From NCBI GenBank assembly GCA_026125795.1, contig JAHCKM010000001.1, positions 186,001 to 250,000 on the forward strand: 64,000 nt of DNA, written 5' to 3'. The notes beneath the pieces were generated by a model, which saw only the letters and a list, made by a program, of their open reading frames with translations, searched no databases and was not told the origin of the DNA. This stretch comes from Burkholderiaceae bacterium. GTDB taxonomy: Bacteria; Pseudomonadota; Gammaproteobacteria; Burkholderiales; Burkholderiaceae_C. A program made the translations under genes and the position numbers. Shown here piece after piece: positions 1 through 8,768 of the stretch. How positions within the stretch are numbered: the first letter of the stretch is position 1; each line of letters opens with the position of its first letter.

Positions 1-277
1 TGTCGGCCAGGTGGTTGGCGATGCGCGGGTACTGCGCGCACAGCGCCTTGGGCCGCGCGTTGGACGGCAGGCTCAGCATCCAGTCGATGCCTCTGCCGGT
101 GAGCGCTGTGTCCGCCGCGGTGAGCGGTCGGCGGTGCTCTTCCCAATGGCCCGGCAACAGCCTTTCGATGGCCGCCACCGCCGCCGGCTTGTCGGCTTTG
201 CGCCGTGCCGATTCTCCTTCGGTGAACTCGATCAAGCCGGAGGGCTTGAACGGTTTCTGGCCTTGTGGCTCGGACAT
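1..277 (-). CDS. Unrecognised protein, partial (C-terminus beyond left edge)
   Basis: An open frame starts at an ATG at 277 and runs off the left edge, giving 92 visible residues. It begins MSEPQGQKPFKPSGLIEF and has a charged N-terminus rich in Glu, Lys and Arg, followed by a more ordered stretch ending around LPSNARPKALCAQYPRIAN. There is no signal peptide or membrane segment. I do not recognise the family. It is divergent from uvrA across 264 bases. It is preferred over the plus-strand frames here because it has a plausible protein composition and continues past the edge. Confidence 0.6.
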   Translation of the reverse strand, partial: MSEPQGQKPFKPSGLIEFTEGESARRKADKPAAVAAIERLLPGHWEEHRRPLTAADTALTGRGIDWMLSLPSNARPKALCAQYPRIANHLAD

Positions 278-541
278 GGTGGAGTAACGAAGGGATAGGG
301 TTGTAATGGCTGCGATCTTGTCATGCGCACCGAATGCGCGGTGCTTCGGCTCTTCGCGAAGCGCGCACTTGGTCCGCGTGGTTACCTCACGCCGAGACGG
401 CCCGTGACAAATTCGCGGCGGGTTACAGGTAGCCCCCCTCCGCGCGACCGCGGCGCGGGCTCCGCGTGGCGGATGCCGGCGCGACGAGGGTCTGCCGTGC
501 TTCCTTAGAATGTTCGGCCCCACGCATCAAGGGCTTTCCCG

Positions 542-3500
542 ATGAGCGGCGTCATCCGCATCCGCGGCGCACGACAGCACAACCTGAAGAACCTCGACCT
601 CGACGTGCGCACCGGCGAAATGACGGTGGTCACCGGCCCGTCGGGCTCGGGCAAGTCGAGCCTGGTGTTCGACACGCTGTACGCGGAAGGACAACGGCGC
701 TACGTCGAGACCTTCAGTGCCTACGCACGCCAGTTTCTCGACCGCATGGACCGGCCGGCGGTCGACCGGGTCGAAGGGGTACCGCCGGCGATCGCGATCG
801 ACCAGACCAACCCGGTGCGCACATCGCGTTCGACGGTCGGCACGATGACCGAGCTGAACGATCACTTGAAGCTGTTGTTTGCGCGCGCGGGCCAGCTGTT
901 CGACCGCGAGACGGCTCTTGCGGTGCGCCACGACACGCCGGAGTCGATCCACGCCGATCTGGTTGAGCGCGCCACCCAGGCGGGCGATCCGCGCGTGGCG
1001 ATCACGTTTCCGGTGCAACTGCCGGAGAACGTGACGCCGGCCGAGATCGAGCAGTGGCTGTCGGCCAGCGGCTTCACGCGGGTGCAGGCCGAGCGCGTCG
1101 TCGAGCACGCCCGCGGCGCCGGGCCGCCCCAAGCCGCGCGAGCCCGCCCGGGGCGCAGCGCCGCGGCGTCAGCCGCAAGCCCGGGGGCGCATGTGAAGGT
1201 CCTCGACGTGGTCGCCGACCGTCTGCGCATCGTCGGCGCCGAGCGTGCACGCGTGATGGAGGCGATCGAGTTGGCGCTCAAGCGCGGCAGCGGACGCGTC
1301 AACGTCTACGTGCTGCGCGACGAGGCGGCGCCGGAGCTGTGGCGCTATTCCAGCGGTCTGCATTGCCCGGAAAGCGACATCCGCTATGCCGATCCGCAAC
1401 CGGCGCTGTTCTCGTTCAACTCAGCCTATGGCGCGTGCGACACCTGCCGCGGTTTCGGCCGCGTGATTGGCGTCGATTGGGGGCTGGTGATCCCCGATCA
1501 GCGCAGGACGCTGCGCGGCGGCGCGATCAAGCCCCTGCAGACGCCGGCGTGGAAAGAGTGCCAGGACGATCTGATGAAGTACGCCGGCGAGGAGGGCATC
1601 CCGCGCGATACCGCGTGGACCCAGCTCACCGACGAGCAACGCCACTGGGTGATCGAAGGCTCGCCCAAGTGGAATGGCAAGTGGAACCAGCAGTGGTACG
1701 GCGTGCGCCGCTTCTTCGGCTACCTGGAGAGCAAGGCGTACAAGATGCACATCCGCGTGTTGCTGTCGAAGTACCGCAGCTACACGCCGTGCACCGTGTG
1801 CAGCGGCGCGCGCCTGAAGCTCGACGCGCTGCTGTGGCGCGTCGGCACGAAAGCGGGCGCCGACGCGGTACTCGAGCCGGCACGTCGCTTTCTGCCGACG
1901 GGAGTTCGATGGAGCCGCGCGCAGCTCGAAGCGATGCCCGGACTGACGCTGCACGATCTGATGCTGCTGCCGATCGACCGCGTGCGGCATTTCTTCGACG
2001 CGCTCTCACCGGAGTCGAGCGTGCTCGACGAAGCGCTCAAGCTGCTGCTCGGGGAGATCCGCACGCGCCTGAAGTACCTGTGCGACGTTGGCCTGGGCTA
2101 TCTCACGCTCGACCGGCAGAGCCGCACGCTCTCGGGTGGCGAAGTGCAGCGCATCAACCTGACCACGGCGCTCGGCACGTCACTGGTCAACACGCTGTTC
2201 GTACTCGACGAGCCGAGCATCGGTCTGCACCCGCGCGACATGAACCGCATCGTCGAGGCGATGCACCGGCTGCGCGATGCCGGTAACACGCTGGTGGTGG
2301 TGGAACACGACCCGGCGGTGATGCTGGCGGCCGACCGGCTGATCGACATGGGCCCAGGCCCGGGCGCGAACGGCGGCCGCATCGTGTTCGACGGCACGCC
2401 CGAGGCCGCGCGCAAGGCCGACACGCTGACCGGCGCGTACCTTGGCGCGCGCAAGCACGTGGGCATCGGCATCCGGCGTTATGTCAACGACAGTACGCCC
2501 AAGCTGATGCTCGAAGGGGCGCGCGAGCACAACCTGAAGGACCTGACCGTCGCGTTCCCGCTGCAGCGGCTGACGCTGGTCACCGGGGTGTCGGGGTCTG
2601 GCAAGAGCACGCTGGTGCAAGACGTGCTGGTGCCCGCGCTGCTGCGCCACTTCGGCAGGGCGACCGAATCGCCCGGCCACCATGACCGCCTGCTCGGCGC
2701 CGACTGGCTGGCCGACGCGGTGTTCGTCGACCAGTCGCCGATCGGCAAGACCGCGCGCAGCAACCCGGCGAGTTACGTCGGCGCGTTCGACGAGATGCGC
2801 AAGCTGTTCGCCGATTGTCCGATGGCACGCGAGCGCAACTACGGCGCCGGCATGTTCAGCTTCAACGCCGGCGACGGGCGTTGCCCGACCTGCGGCGGCT
2901 CGGGCTTCGAGCACGTGGAGATGCAGTTTCTGTCCGACGTGTACCTGCGTTGCCCTGATTGCGACGGCCGTCGTTATCGCGCCGAGATCCTCGAGGTGCG
3001 CATCGTGCGCGGCGCGCGGCAGCTCTCGGTGGCCGACGTGCTCGACCTCACGGTGGCCGAGGCCTGCGCGTTGTTTCGCGACGACCGCGAGGTGATCGCG
3101 CGCCTGCAGCCGATCGTCGACGTCGGCCTTGACTACGTGCGGCTCGGCCAGCCGGTGCCCACGTTGTCTGGCGGCGAGGCGCAGCGGCTGAAGCTGGCGG
3201 GGTTCCTGGCGCAGGCGGCCGCCGCGCCGCGACAGCCCCGAGGAGTCAAGGGCACGCTGTTCCTGTTCGACGAGCCGACCACTGGTTTGCACTTCGACGA
3301 CATCGCCAAGCTGATGCGTGCGCTGCGCAAACTGCTCGAAGGCGGGCACTCGCTGATCGTGATCGAGCACAACCTCGACGTGATCCGCAACGCCGACTGG
3401 GTGATCGATCTCGGCCCCGAAGGCGGCGACGGCGGCGGCGAGCTGGTGGCGGCCGGCACGCCAGAGGACCTGAAGGCGCATCCGCACTCGCACACCGGCA

Positions 3501-6295
3501 AGGCCTTGCGCGAGTACGAGCAGTCGCTCGGGCTGGGCGACCACGTAGCGCGCGAGGGCATGCCGCTGCAAGCGCTGGTGCGCGCGAGCCGTGCCGAGGT
3601 GCGTGAGGCGGCCGATGCAATCCGCATCGTCAACGCGCGCGAGCACAACCTGAAGTCGATGACGGTCGACGTGCCGCGCGGCAAGTTCAACGTGGTCACC
3701 GGCGTGTCGGGCTCCGGCAAGAGCACGCTGGCGTTCGACATCCTGTTCAACGAGGGCCAGCGGCGTTACCTCGAGTCGCTGAACGCGTACGCGCGCAGCA
3801 TCGTGCAACCGGCGGGCCGCCCCGAGGTCGACGCCGTGTTCGGCATTCCGCCCACGGTGGCGATCGAGCAGCGCCTGAGCCGCGGCGGCCGCAAGAGCAC
3901 GGTGGCCACCACCACCGAGGTGTGGCATTTTCTGCGTCTGCTGTGGGTCAAGCTGGGGTTGCAGCGCTGCATGCACGACGGTGCCGAGGTGCGGCCGCAG
4001 AGCGTCGAGAGCATCGCCGCGCAGCTGGTGCGCGACCACAGGGGTGAACACGTCGGCCTGCTGGCGCCGCTGGTGGTGGCGCGCAAGGGCGTGTACACCG
4101 ACCTTGCCAAATGGGCCAAAGCGCGCGGCCACACGCACCTGCGCGTCGACGGCGCGTTCGTGCCGGTGGATCCGTGGCCGCGGCTCGATCGCTTCAAGGA
4201 GCACACGCTCGAGTTGCCCGTGGGCGATCTGGTGATCGCGCCGGAGCGCGAGGACGAGTTGCGCGCGTTGCTGGCACGCACGCTGGAGGCCGGCAAGGGG
4301 GTGATGCACCTGCTGGCGCCGCTCGACGGCCTGGCGCATGCCATGGACAACGGCACGCACGGCGCGCCGCTGGGCGTGGGCATCGGCGCCGTCAAGGTGT
4401 TTTCGACCAAACGTGCGTGCCCGGTGTGCGGCACCAGCTACCCCGAGCCGGACCCGCGCATGTTCTCGTACAACAGCAAACACGGCTGGTGCACCGGATG
4501 CGTGGGCACCGGGCTGGCGCTGACGCGCGAGCAGCGCAAGGCCTACGACGACTCGGTGCGCGCCGACGACGACCGCGGGCGGGAACAGAACTTTCCGTCC
4601 GAGGAGGCCGAGGTCGAGGGCGTGGGCGAACAGGCCTGCGCCGAGTGCGGCGGCACGCGGCTGAATCCGGTATCGCGCTCGATCACCTTCGAGGGCAGGG
4701 CGATCACCGAGGTGGCGCAGTGGGCGGTGGGCGACGTGCGCAGGTGGGTCGACGGCCTGCGGCTCATCGGCCGCGACGCCGACATCGCACGCGACGTGAT
4801 CACCGAGATCCGCAGCCGCCTGTTGTTTCTGGAGGAGGTGGGTCTTGGATACCTGACGCTCGACCGCGCCGCACCGACGCTCAGCGGCGGCGAGGCGCAG
4901 CGCATCCGCTTGGCGGCGCAGCTGGGCAGCAACCTGCAGGGTGTGTGCTATGTGCTCGACGAGCCGACCATCGGGCTGCACCCGCGCGACAACCGCATCC
5001 TGCTCAATGCGCTGGCGCGCCTGGGCGAGAAAGGCAACACGCTCGTGGTGGTCGAGCACGACGAGGACACGATCCGCCGCGCCGACCACATCATCGACAT
5101 CGGTCCCGGGGCCGGTCGGCGCGGCGGACGGTTGGTGGCGCAAGGCGCGGTGGCCGCGGTGTCGGCCAACCCTGAGTCGCTAACCGGACGCTTCCTGGCG
5201 CATCCGCTGGCGCATCCGCTGCAGGCGCGCCGTGTCGTGCACGGCGCCAAGCCGGCGCTGCGGCTGCGCGGCGCCTGCCTGCACAACCTGCGCGACATTG
5301 ACGTCAACGTGCCGCTGCAGCGGCTGGTGGCGGTGACCGGCGTTTCGGGTTCCGGCAAGAGCACGCTGGCGCGCGATGTGCTCCTTGCCAACTTGCAGAC
5401 GCGAGTCGGCGTGCGCGGCAGACTGCCGTCGCTCGCCGGCTGCCGCGAGATCGAAGGCTGGCAGGCGATCGATCGCGTGCTCGAAGTCGACCAGACTCCG
5501 ATCGGCAAGACGCCGCGTTCTTGCCCGGCCACCTACATCGGCTTTTGGGACACGATCCGCAAGCTCTTCACCGAAACGCTGGAAGCCAAGGCGCGTGGTT
5601 ATGCGGCGGCGCGTTTTTCGTTCAACACCGGCGACGGCCGTTGCCCCACGTGCGAAGGCCAGGGCATGCGCACCATTGAGATGAGCTTCTTGCCCGACGT
5701 GAAGGTGCCGTGCGACCAGTGCCACGGTGCGCGCTTCAACGCCGAGACGCTGGCCGTCACGTGGCGCGGCAAGAGCATCGGTGACGTGCTGCAGATGGAG
5801 GTGGACGAGGCGGTGGGTTTCTTCGCTGCGATGCCGTCGATCGCGCATCCGCTGCAGTTGCTGAAGGACGTGGGGTTGGGCTACCTCACGCTCGGGCAGC
5901 CGTCACCCACCTTGAGCGGCGGCGAGGCGCAGCGCATCAAGCTGGTCACGGAGCTCAGCAAGGTGCGCGACGACGTGACGCGCCGCGGGCAGAAGGCGCC
6001 GCAAACGCTCTACGTGCTCGACGAGCCCACGGTCGGGCTGCACATGGCCGACGTCGAACGGCTGATTCGTGTGCTGCACCGGCTGGTCGATGGCGGGCAC
6101 AGCGTCCTGGTGATCGAGCACGACCTCGACGTGGTCGCCGAGGCCGATTGGGTGATCGATCTCGGTCCCGAGGGCGGGGCCGGCGGCGGGAAGGTGGTGG
6201 CGGCGTGCACGCCGGAGGACCTCGTGATGCTCGGCACGCACACCGGCCGGGCGCTGGCCCCTGTGTTGGAGCGCGAACCGGTGCGCACCGCCTGA
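542..6295 (+). CDS. uvrA: Tandem (double-length) UvrA excinuclease subunit
   Basis: This is a 1917-residue protein, about twice a normal UvrA (about 950), and holds two UvrA-like halves in one chain. UvrA is the DNA-damage-sensing ABC ATPase of nucleotide excision repair that loads UvrB. Four Walker A motifs are visible (GPSGSGKSS near residue 32; GVSGSGKST near 682, 1054 and 1600), as are four signatures (LSGGEVQR near 530; LSGGEAQR near 875, 1447 and 1794), each followed by a DEP-x-x-GLH Walker B. Zinc-finger CxxC pairs are present in both halves, but the first finger of the first half reads CPES (Cys275, Ser278) where a second Cys is expected. An Ala/Arg/Pro-rich insert sits near residues 190-220. 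Long UvrAs of this kind occur in Burkholderiales. Whether it replaces or supplements a standard UvrA cannot be seen from this window. Confidence 0.95.
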   Translation: MSGVIRIRGARQHNLKNLDLDVRTGEMTVVTGPSGSGKSSLVFDTLYAEGQRRYVETFSAYARQFLDRMDRPAVDRVEGVPPAIAIDQTNPVRTSRSTVGTMTELNDHLKLLFARAGQLFDRETALAVRHDTPESIHADLVERATQAGDPRVAITFPVQLPENVTPAEIEQWLSASGFTRVQAERVVEHARGAGPPQAARARPGRSAAASAASPGAHVKVLDVVADRLRIVGAERARVMEAIELALKRGSGRVNVYVLRDEAAPELWRYSSGLHCPESDIRYADPQPALFSFNSAYGACDTCRGFGRVIGVDWGLVIPDQRRTLRGGAIKPLQTPAWKECQDDLMKYAGEEGIPRDTAWTQLTDEQRHWVIEGSPKWNGKWNQQWYGVRRFFGYLESKAYKMHIRVLLSKYRSYTPCTVCSGARLKLDALLWRVGTKAGADAVLEPARRFLPTGVRWSRAQLEAMPGLTLHDLMLLPIDRVRHFFDALSPESSVLDEALKLLLGEIRTRLKYLCDVGLGYLTLDRQSRTLSGGEVQRINLTTALGTSLVNTLFVLDEPSIGLHPRDMNRIVEAMHRLRDAGNTLVVVEHDPAVMLAADRLIDMGPGPGANGGRIVFDGTPEAARKADTLTGAYLGARKHVGIGIRRYVNDSTPKLMLEGAREHNLKDLTVAFPLQRLTLVTGVSGSGKSTLVQDVLVPALLRHFGRATESPGHHDRLLGADWLADAVFVDQSPIGKTARSNPASYVGAFDEMRKLFADCPMARERNYGAGMFSFNAGDGRCPTCGGSGFEHVEMQFLSDVYLRCPDCDGRRYRAEILEVRIVRGARQLSVADVLDLTVAEACALFRDDREVIARLQPIVDVGLDYVRLGQPVPTLSGGEAQRLKLAGFLAQAAAAPRQPRGVKGTLFLFDEPTTGLHFDDIAKLMRALRKLLEGGHSLIVIEHNLDVIRNADWVIDLGPEGGDGGGELVAAGTPEDLKAHPHSHTGKALREYEQSLGLGDHVAREGMPLQALVRASRAEVREAADAIRIVNAREHNLKSMTVDVPRGKFNVVTGVSGSGKSTLAFDILFNEGQRRYLESLNAYARSIVQPAGRPEVDAVFGIPPTVAIEQRLSRGGRKSTVATTTEVWHFLRLLWVKLGLQRCMHDGAEVRPQSVESIAAQLVRDHRGEHVGLLAPLVVARKGVYTDLAKWAKARGHTHLRVDGAFVPVDPWPRLDRFKEHTLELPVGDLVIAPEREDELRALLARTLEAGKGVMHLLAPLDGLAHAMDNGTHGAPLGVGIGAVKVFSTKRACPVCGTSYPEPDPRMFSYNSKHGWCTGCVGTGLALTREQRKAYDDSVRADDDRGREQNFPSEEAEVEGVGEQACAECGGTRLNPVSRSITFEGRAITEVAQWAVGDVRRWVDGLRLIGRDADIARDVITEIRSRLLFLEEVGLGYLTLDRAAPTLSGGEAQRIRLAAQLGSNLQGVCYVLDEPTIGLHPRDNRILLNALARLGEKGNTLVVVEHDEDTIRRADHIIDIGPGAGRRGGRLVAQGAVAAVSANPESLTGRFLAHPLAHPLQARRVVHGAKPALRLRGACLHNLRDIDVNVPLQRLVAVTGVSGSGKSTLARDVLLANLQTRVGVRGRLPSLAGCREIEGWQAIDRVLEVDQTPIGKTPRSCPATYIGFWDTIRKLFTETLEAKARGYAAARFSFNTGDGRCPTCEGQGMRTIEMSFLPDVKVPCDQCHGARFNAETLAVTWRGKSIGDVLQMEVDEAVGFFAAMPSIAHPLQLLKDVGLGYLTLGQPSPTLSGGEAQRIKLVTELSKVRDDVTRRGQKAPQTLYVLDEPTVGLHMADVERLIRVLHRLVDGGHSVLVIEHDLDVVAEADWVIDLGPEGGAGGGKVVAACTPEDLVMLGTHTGRALAPVLEREPVRTA

Positions 6296-6328
6296 TTCGG
6301 GCGGTTCAGCCCGGCCGGCAGTGCCCGG

Positions 6329-6910
6329 CTACATCAGGCGGCCGGTCGCAGAGGCCTGCCCATCGGCGATCGAATCGCAAACGTCGGGATGGCGCACCAT
6401 CAGCGTCATCGCCCGCGTTTGCATCGAGATCGCATCGTCGTGGTCGCCGCAGCGATCGAGCACGTCGCTGGCACGCAGCAGCACCTTGATCTCCCAGTGC
6501 GGATCGGCGGCGTGTGCCGCCACACGCGCACCCTCGAAAGCCATGTCGCGCGCGCAGTCCCGCGCCAGGCGCCGCTGGCGCTCCCCATCGTCGCCGTGGG
6601 CCGCGTCGGCGGCTTCGCACGACAGCTCGGCCAGCTCGCACAGCAGCTCGACACGCTGGTCGACGCCACCGAGCGCATACGACCAGCGCAGCGCCTGGTG
6701 CATGAAGTCCATTGCGGTGGGGTAAGCCGACAGCGCGCGGTAGCAGCGCGCGATGCCGGCCAACGCTTCGCTCATCGCGGCCGGTTCGCGCTCGCGTTCG
6801 GCGTCGTCGAGCCGGCGCACCGCCAACTCGAGCGCGGCGCGCTCAGGGCCATATGGCAATGCGGGCGCGTCTTCGGGCTGCTCGTGCGGCTCTTGGTGCG
6901 TGGCGATCAA
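6329..6910 (-). CDS. TPR-like helical protein, unknown function
   Basis: A 193-residue protein if it starts at TTG 6910, chosen because GGGGGA lies 6-7 bases upstream; an ATG nine codons earlier at 6937 is the alternative. The sequence is almost wholly helical, with repeated Ala/Leu patterns (ALAGIARCYRALSAYPTAMD, and a second unit around EIKVLLRASDVLDRCGDHDD) typical of degenerate tetratricopeptide repeats. It has no signal peptide. It is convergent with uvrA, 33 bases away. I cannot name a partner or function. The longer frame upstream of 6937 reads through the TRAP promoter region and is not credible as coding. Confidence 0.7.
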   Translation of the reverse strand: MIATHQEPHEQPEDAPALPYGPERAALELAVRRLDDAEREREPAAMSEALAGIARCYRALSAYPTAMDFMHQALRWSYALGGVDQRVELLCELAELSCEAADAAHGDDGERQRRLARDCARDMAFEGARVAAHAADPHWEIKVLLRASDVLDRCGDHDDAISMQTRAMTLMVRHPDVCDSIADGQASATGRLM

Positions 6911-7112
6911 AATGGTTCCCCCAATCGACCCCGGCATGCTAGGGCTGTGTGAGCGGCCTCCATCGTCCCCGTTCGCGGGGTTGCGTGGCCACGGCACCAC
7001 GATCAAGGGGTGAACCTTCGACCGGCATCCCCGGCCGGCCCCCGAGTTTTCTGCAATGGGTGCCCTCGAGCCCTTCGGTGACAATCCGGCCGTCTTCGCC
7101 GAGGAGCTTCTC

Positions 7113-8156
7113 ATGCCCCCGTTCGCCCGCTTGTTCACGTCGCCGCCGGTTCGCACCGTGCTGGCACCGGTCGCGCTGCTGACCACCCTCGCGCCGGCGC
7201 TGGCGCAGACCACGATCACGTTGTCGACCTGGGTGCCTCCGGCGCACGCGCTGAGCACCACGCAGGTCGAATGGTGCGAGATGGTCGAGAAGAAGGTGCC
7301 GGGCAAGATCAAGTGCAACGTGCTGCCGCGCGCAGTGGCGGCTCCGCCGGGCACGTTCGACGCGGTGCGCAACGGTCTCGCCGATATCTCGTTCGCGGTG
7401 CACGGCTACACGCCGAGCCGCTTTGTCACGCCACAGCTGGCCGAGTTTCCGTTCCTCGGCAACTCGTCCGAGACGGTGTCGGTGGCGTTCCAGCGCATCT
7501 ACGCCAAGTATCCGGCGATCGCCGACGAGCACAAGGGCGTGAAGGTGCTGGCTGCGTTCACGCACGGTCCCGGCATCGTGTTCAACACCAAGCGCGCGAT
7601 CACCAAGGTTGACGACCTGTCGGGGCTGAAGTTCCGCGTCGGCGGCGGCATGGTCAACGAGATCGCGAAGACGCTGGGCATGAATGTCACGCTCAAGCCC
7701 GCACCCGAAAGCTACGAGCTCTTGTCCACCGGGGTGATGGACGGGACGCTGTTCCCGGCCGAGTCGGCCGAAAGCTTCAAGATCGAGAAAATCATTCGCC
7801 ACGCCACCACGTTCCCGGGCGGTCTGTACAACACCAGCTTCGTGTTCGTGATGAACCAGGCCAAGTACGACTCCTTGCCCGCTGACGTGAAGAAGGCAAT
7901 CGACGAGATCTCCGGGGAGTTCCTGGCGCGCATGGCCGGTCGTGCGTGGGATCGGGCCGATCGGCGCGGCGTCGCGTTGATGCAGGCCAACGGCGTGGTG
8001 TTCACCAAGGCCGATCAGGCCTTTGTCGCCGCCGTGAAAAGCAAGACCGAGCCGCTGGAAGACGCGTGGGTCAAGGCCGCCGAGAGCCGTGGCTTGAAGG
8101 ACGCCAAGAAGGTGCTGGCGGAGTTCCGCGCCGAGATCGCCAAGCTCGAGCGCTGA
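7113..8156 (+). CDS. dctP: TRAP transporter solute-binding protein (DctP family)
   Basis: A periplasmic binding protein of 347 residues that captures a substrate, usually an organic acid, for the DctQM membrane pair. ATG 7113 has GAGGAG six bases upstream and opens a signal peptide ending ALA|QTT near residue 31. The mature part has the DctP family features: an early TWVPPAHALS segment, GLADISF, and FRVGGGMVNEIAKTLG, where the conserved Arg binds the substrate carboxylate. It is followed by dctQ and dctM on the same strand, so this is a complete TRAP set. The substrate cannot be read from the sequence, and no catabolic genes lie next to it. Confidence 0.92.
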   Translation: MPPFARLFTSPPVRTVLAPVALLTTLAPALAQTTITLSTWVPPAHALSTTQVEWCEMVEKKVPGKIKCNVLPRAVAAPPGTFDAVRNGLADISFAVHGYTPSRFVTPQLAEFPFLGNSSETVSVAFQRIYAKYPAIADEHKGVKVLAAFTHGPGIVFNTKRAITKVDDLSGLKFRVGGGMVNEIAKTLGMNVTLKPAPESYELLSTGVMDGTLFPAESAESFKIEKIIRHATTFPGGLYNTSFVFVMNQAKYDSLPADVKKAIDEISGEFLARMAGRAWDRADRRGVALMQANGVVFTKADQAFVAAVKSKTEPLEDAWVKAAESRGLKDAKKVLAEFRAEIAKLER

Positions 8157-8240
8157 TGTGGCCCCCTTGCTCGCTGCGCTCGCGTCCCCGCAGCGGGGGA
8201 ACGATGGGCTCGGGGCGGCCCGGCGGCGACTGAGCCCGCG
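8157..8240. repeat. GC-rich intergenic repeat-like element between dctP and dctQ
   Basis: The 84 bases between dctP and dctQ have the look of a dispersed Burkholderiales intergenic repeat: a CTCGCTGCGCTCGCG block, then CCCCGCAGCGGGG (self-complementary), then GGGGCGGCCCGGCGGCG. No coding potential. Recognition rests on memory of similar blocks in related genomes; no second full copy was found in this window. Confidence 0.5.
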
Positions 8241-8768
8241 GTGACGGCCGCTGCGGCGGGGCGCCGTGACCTCGCGCTGCGCCGCGCACTGGAGTGGTTG
8301 TGCGGCAGCCTGGCCGCGCTGGCGCTGTTCGGCATCATGATCCTGACGCTGGTCGATGTCAGCGGCCGCAAGGCGCTGAGCGAATCGGTGCCGGGTTCGC
8401 TCGAGATGACCGAGCTGCTGATGGTGGTGGTGATCTTCGCCGGTCTGCCGCTGGTGAGCCTGGCCGGTGAGCACGTGGTGTTCGATTCGCTCGATCCGTG
8501 GCTGCCCAGATGGCTGCGCCGTGTCCAGGGGCTGCTCGTCGATGCGGCTTGCGCCATCGCGTTGTTCGGCCTGGCATGGTTGATGTGGGTCAAGGCCGCC
8601 GACATGGCAGGCTACGGCGAGACCACCGCGCAGTTGCGGCTGCCGAAGGCGCCTTTTGTCTACGGCATGAGCGTGTTGTGCGCGGTGACGGCCATGGTCC
8701 ACGGCTTGCTGATGCTGCGGCCGGTGGCCCACCACCACATCGGCGTGGATGGCGAAGGCCCCGCATGA
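8241..8768 (+). CDS. dctQ: TRAP transporter small permease (DctQ family)
   Basis: A 175-residue inner-membrane protein with four predicted hydrophobic helices (about residues 25-47, 57-76, 95-118 and 137-155), the size and layout of DctQ. It bridges the large permease and binding protein in the tripartite transporter. It begins at GTG 8241 and its TGA overlaps the dctM ATG in an ATGA arrangement, which supports translational coupling. Confidence 0.88.
   Translation: MTAAAAGRRDLALRRALEWLCGSLAALALFGIMILTLVDVSGRKALSESVPGSLEMTELLMVVVIFAGLPLVSLAGEHVVFDSLDPWLPRWLRRVQGLLVDAACAIALFGLAWLMWVKAADMAGYGETTAQLRLPKAPFVYGMSVLCAVTAMVHGLLMLRPVAHHHIGVDGEGPA

Noticed and set aside
390-450. Possible LexA box ahead of uvrA
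   Set aside because: No CTGT-N8-ACAG match; the nearest resemblance has only one half-site.
2180-5143. 987-residue open frame on the minus strand under uvrA
   Set aside because: It is the mirror of the uvrA coding strand. High third-position GC removes stop codons on the opposite strand; the protein is His/Arg/Gln-rich with no recognisable domain.
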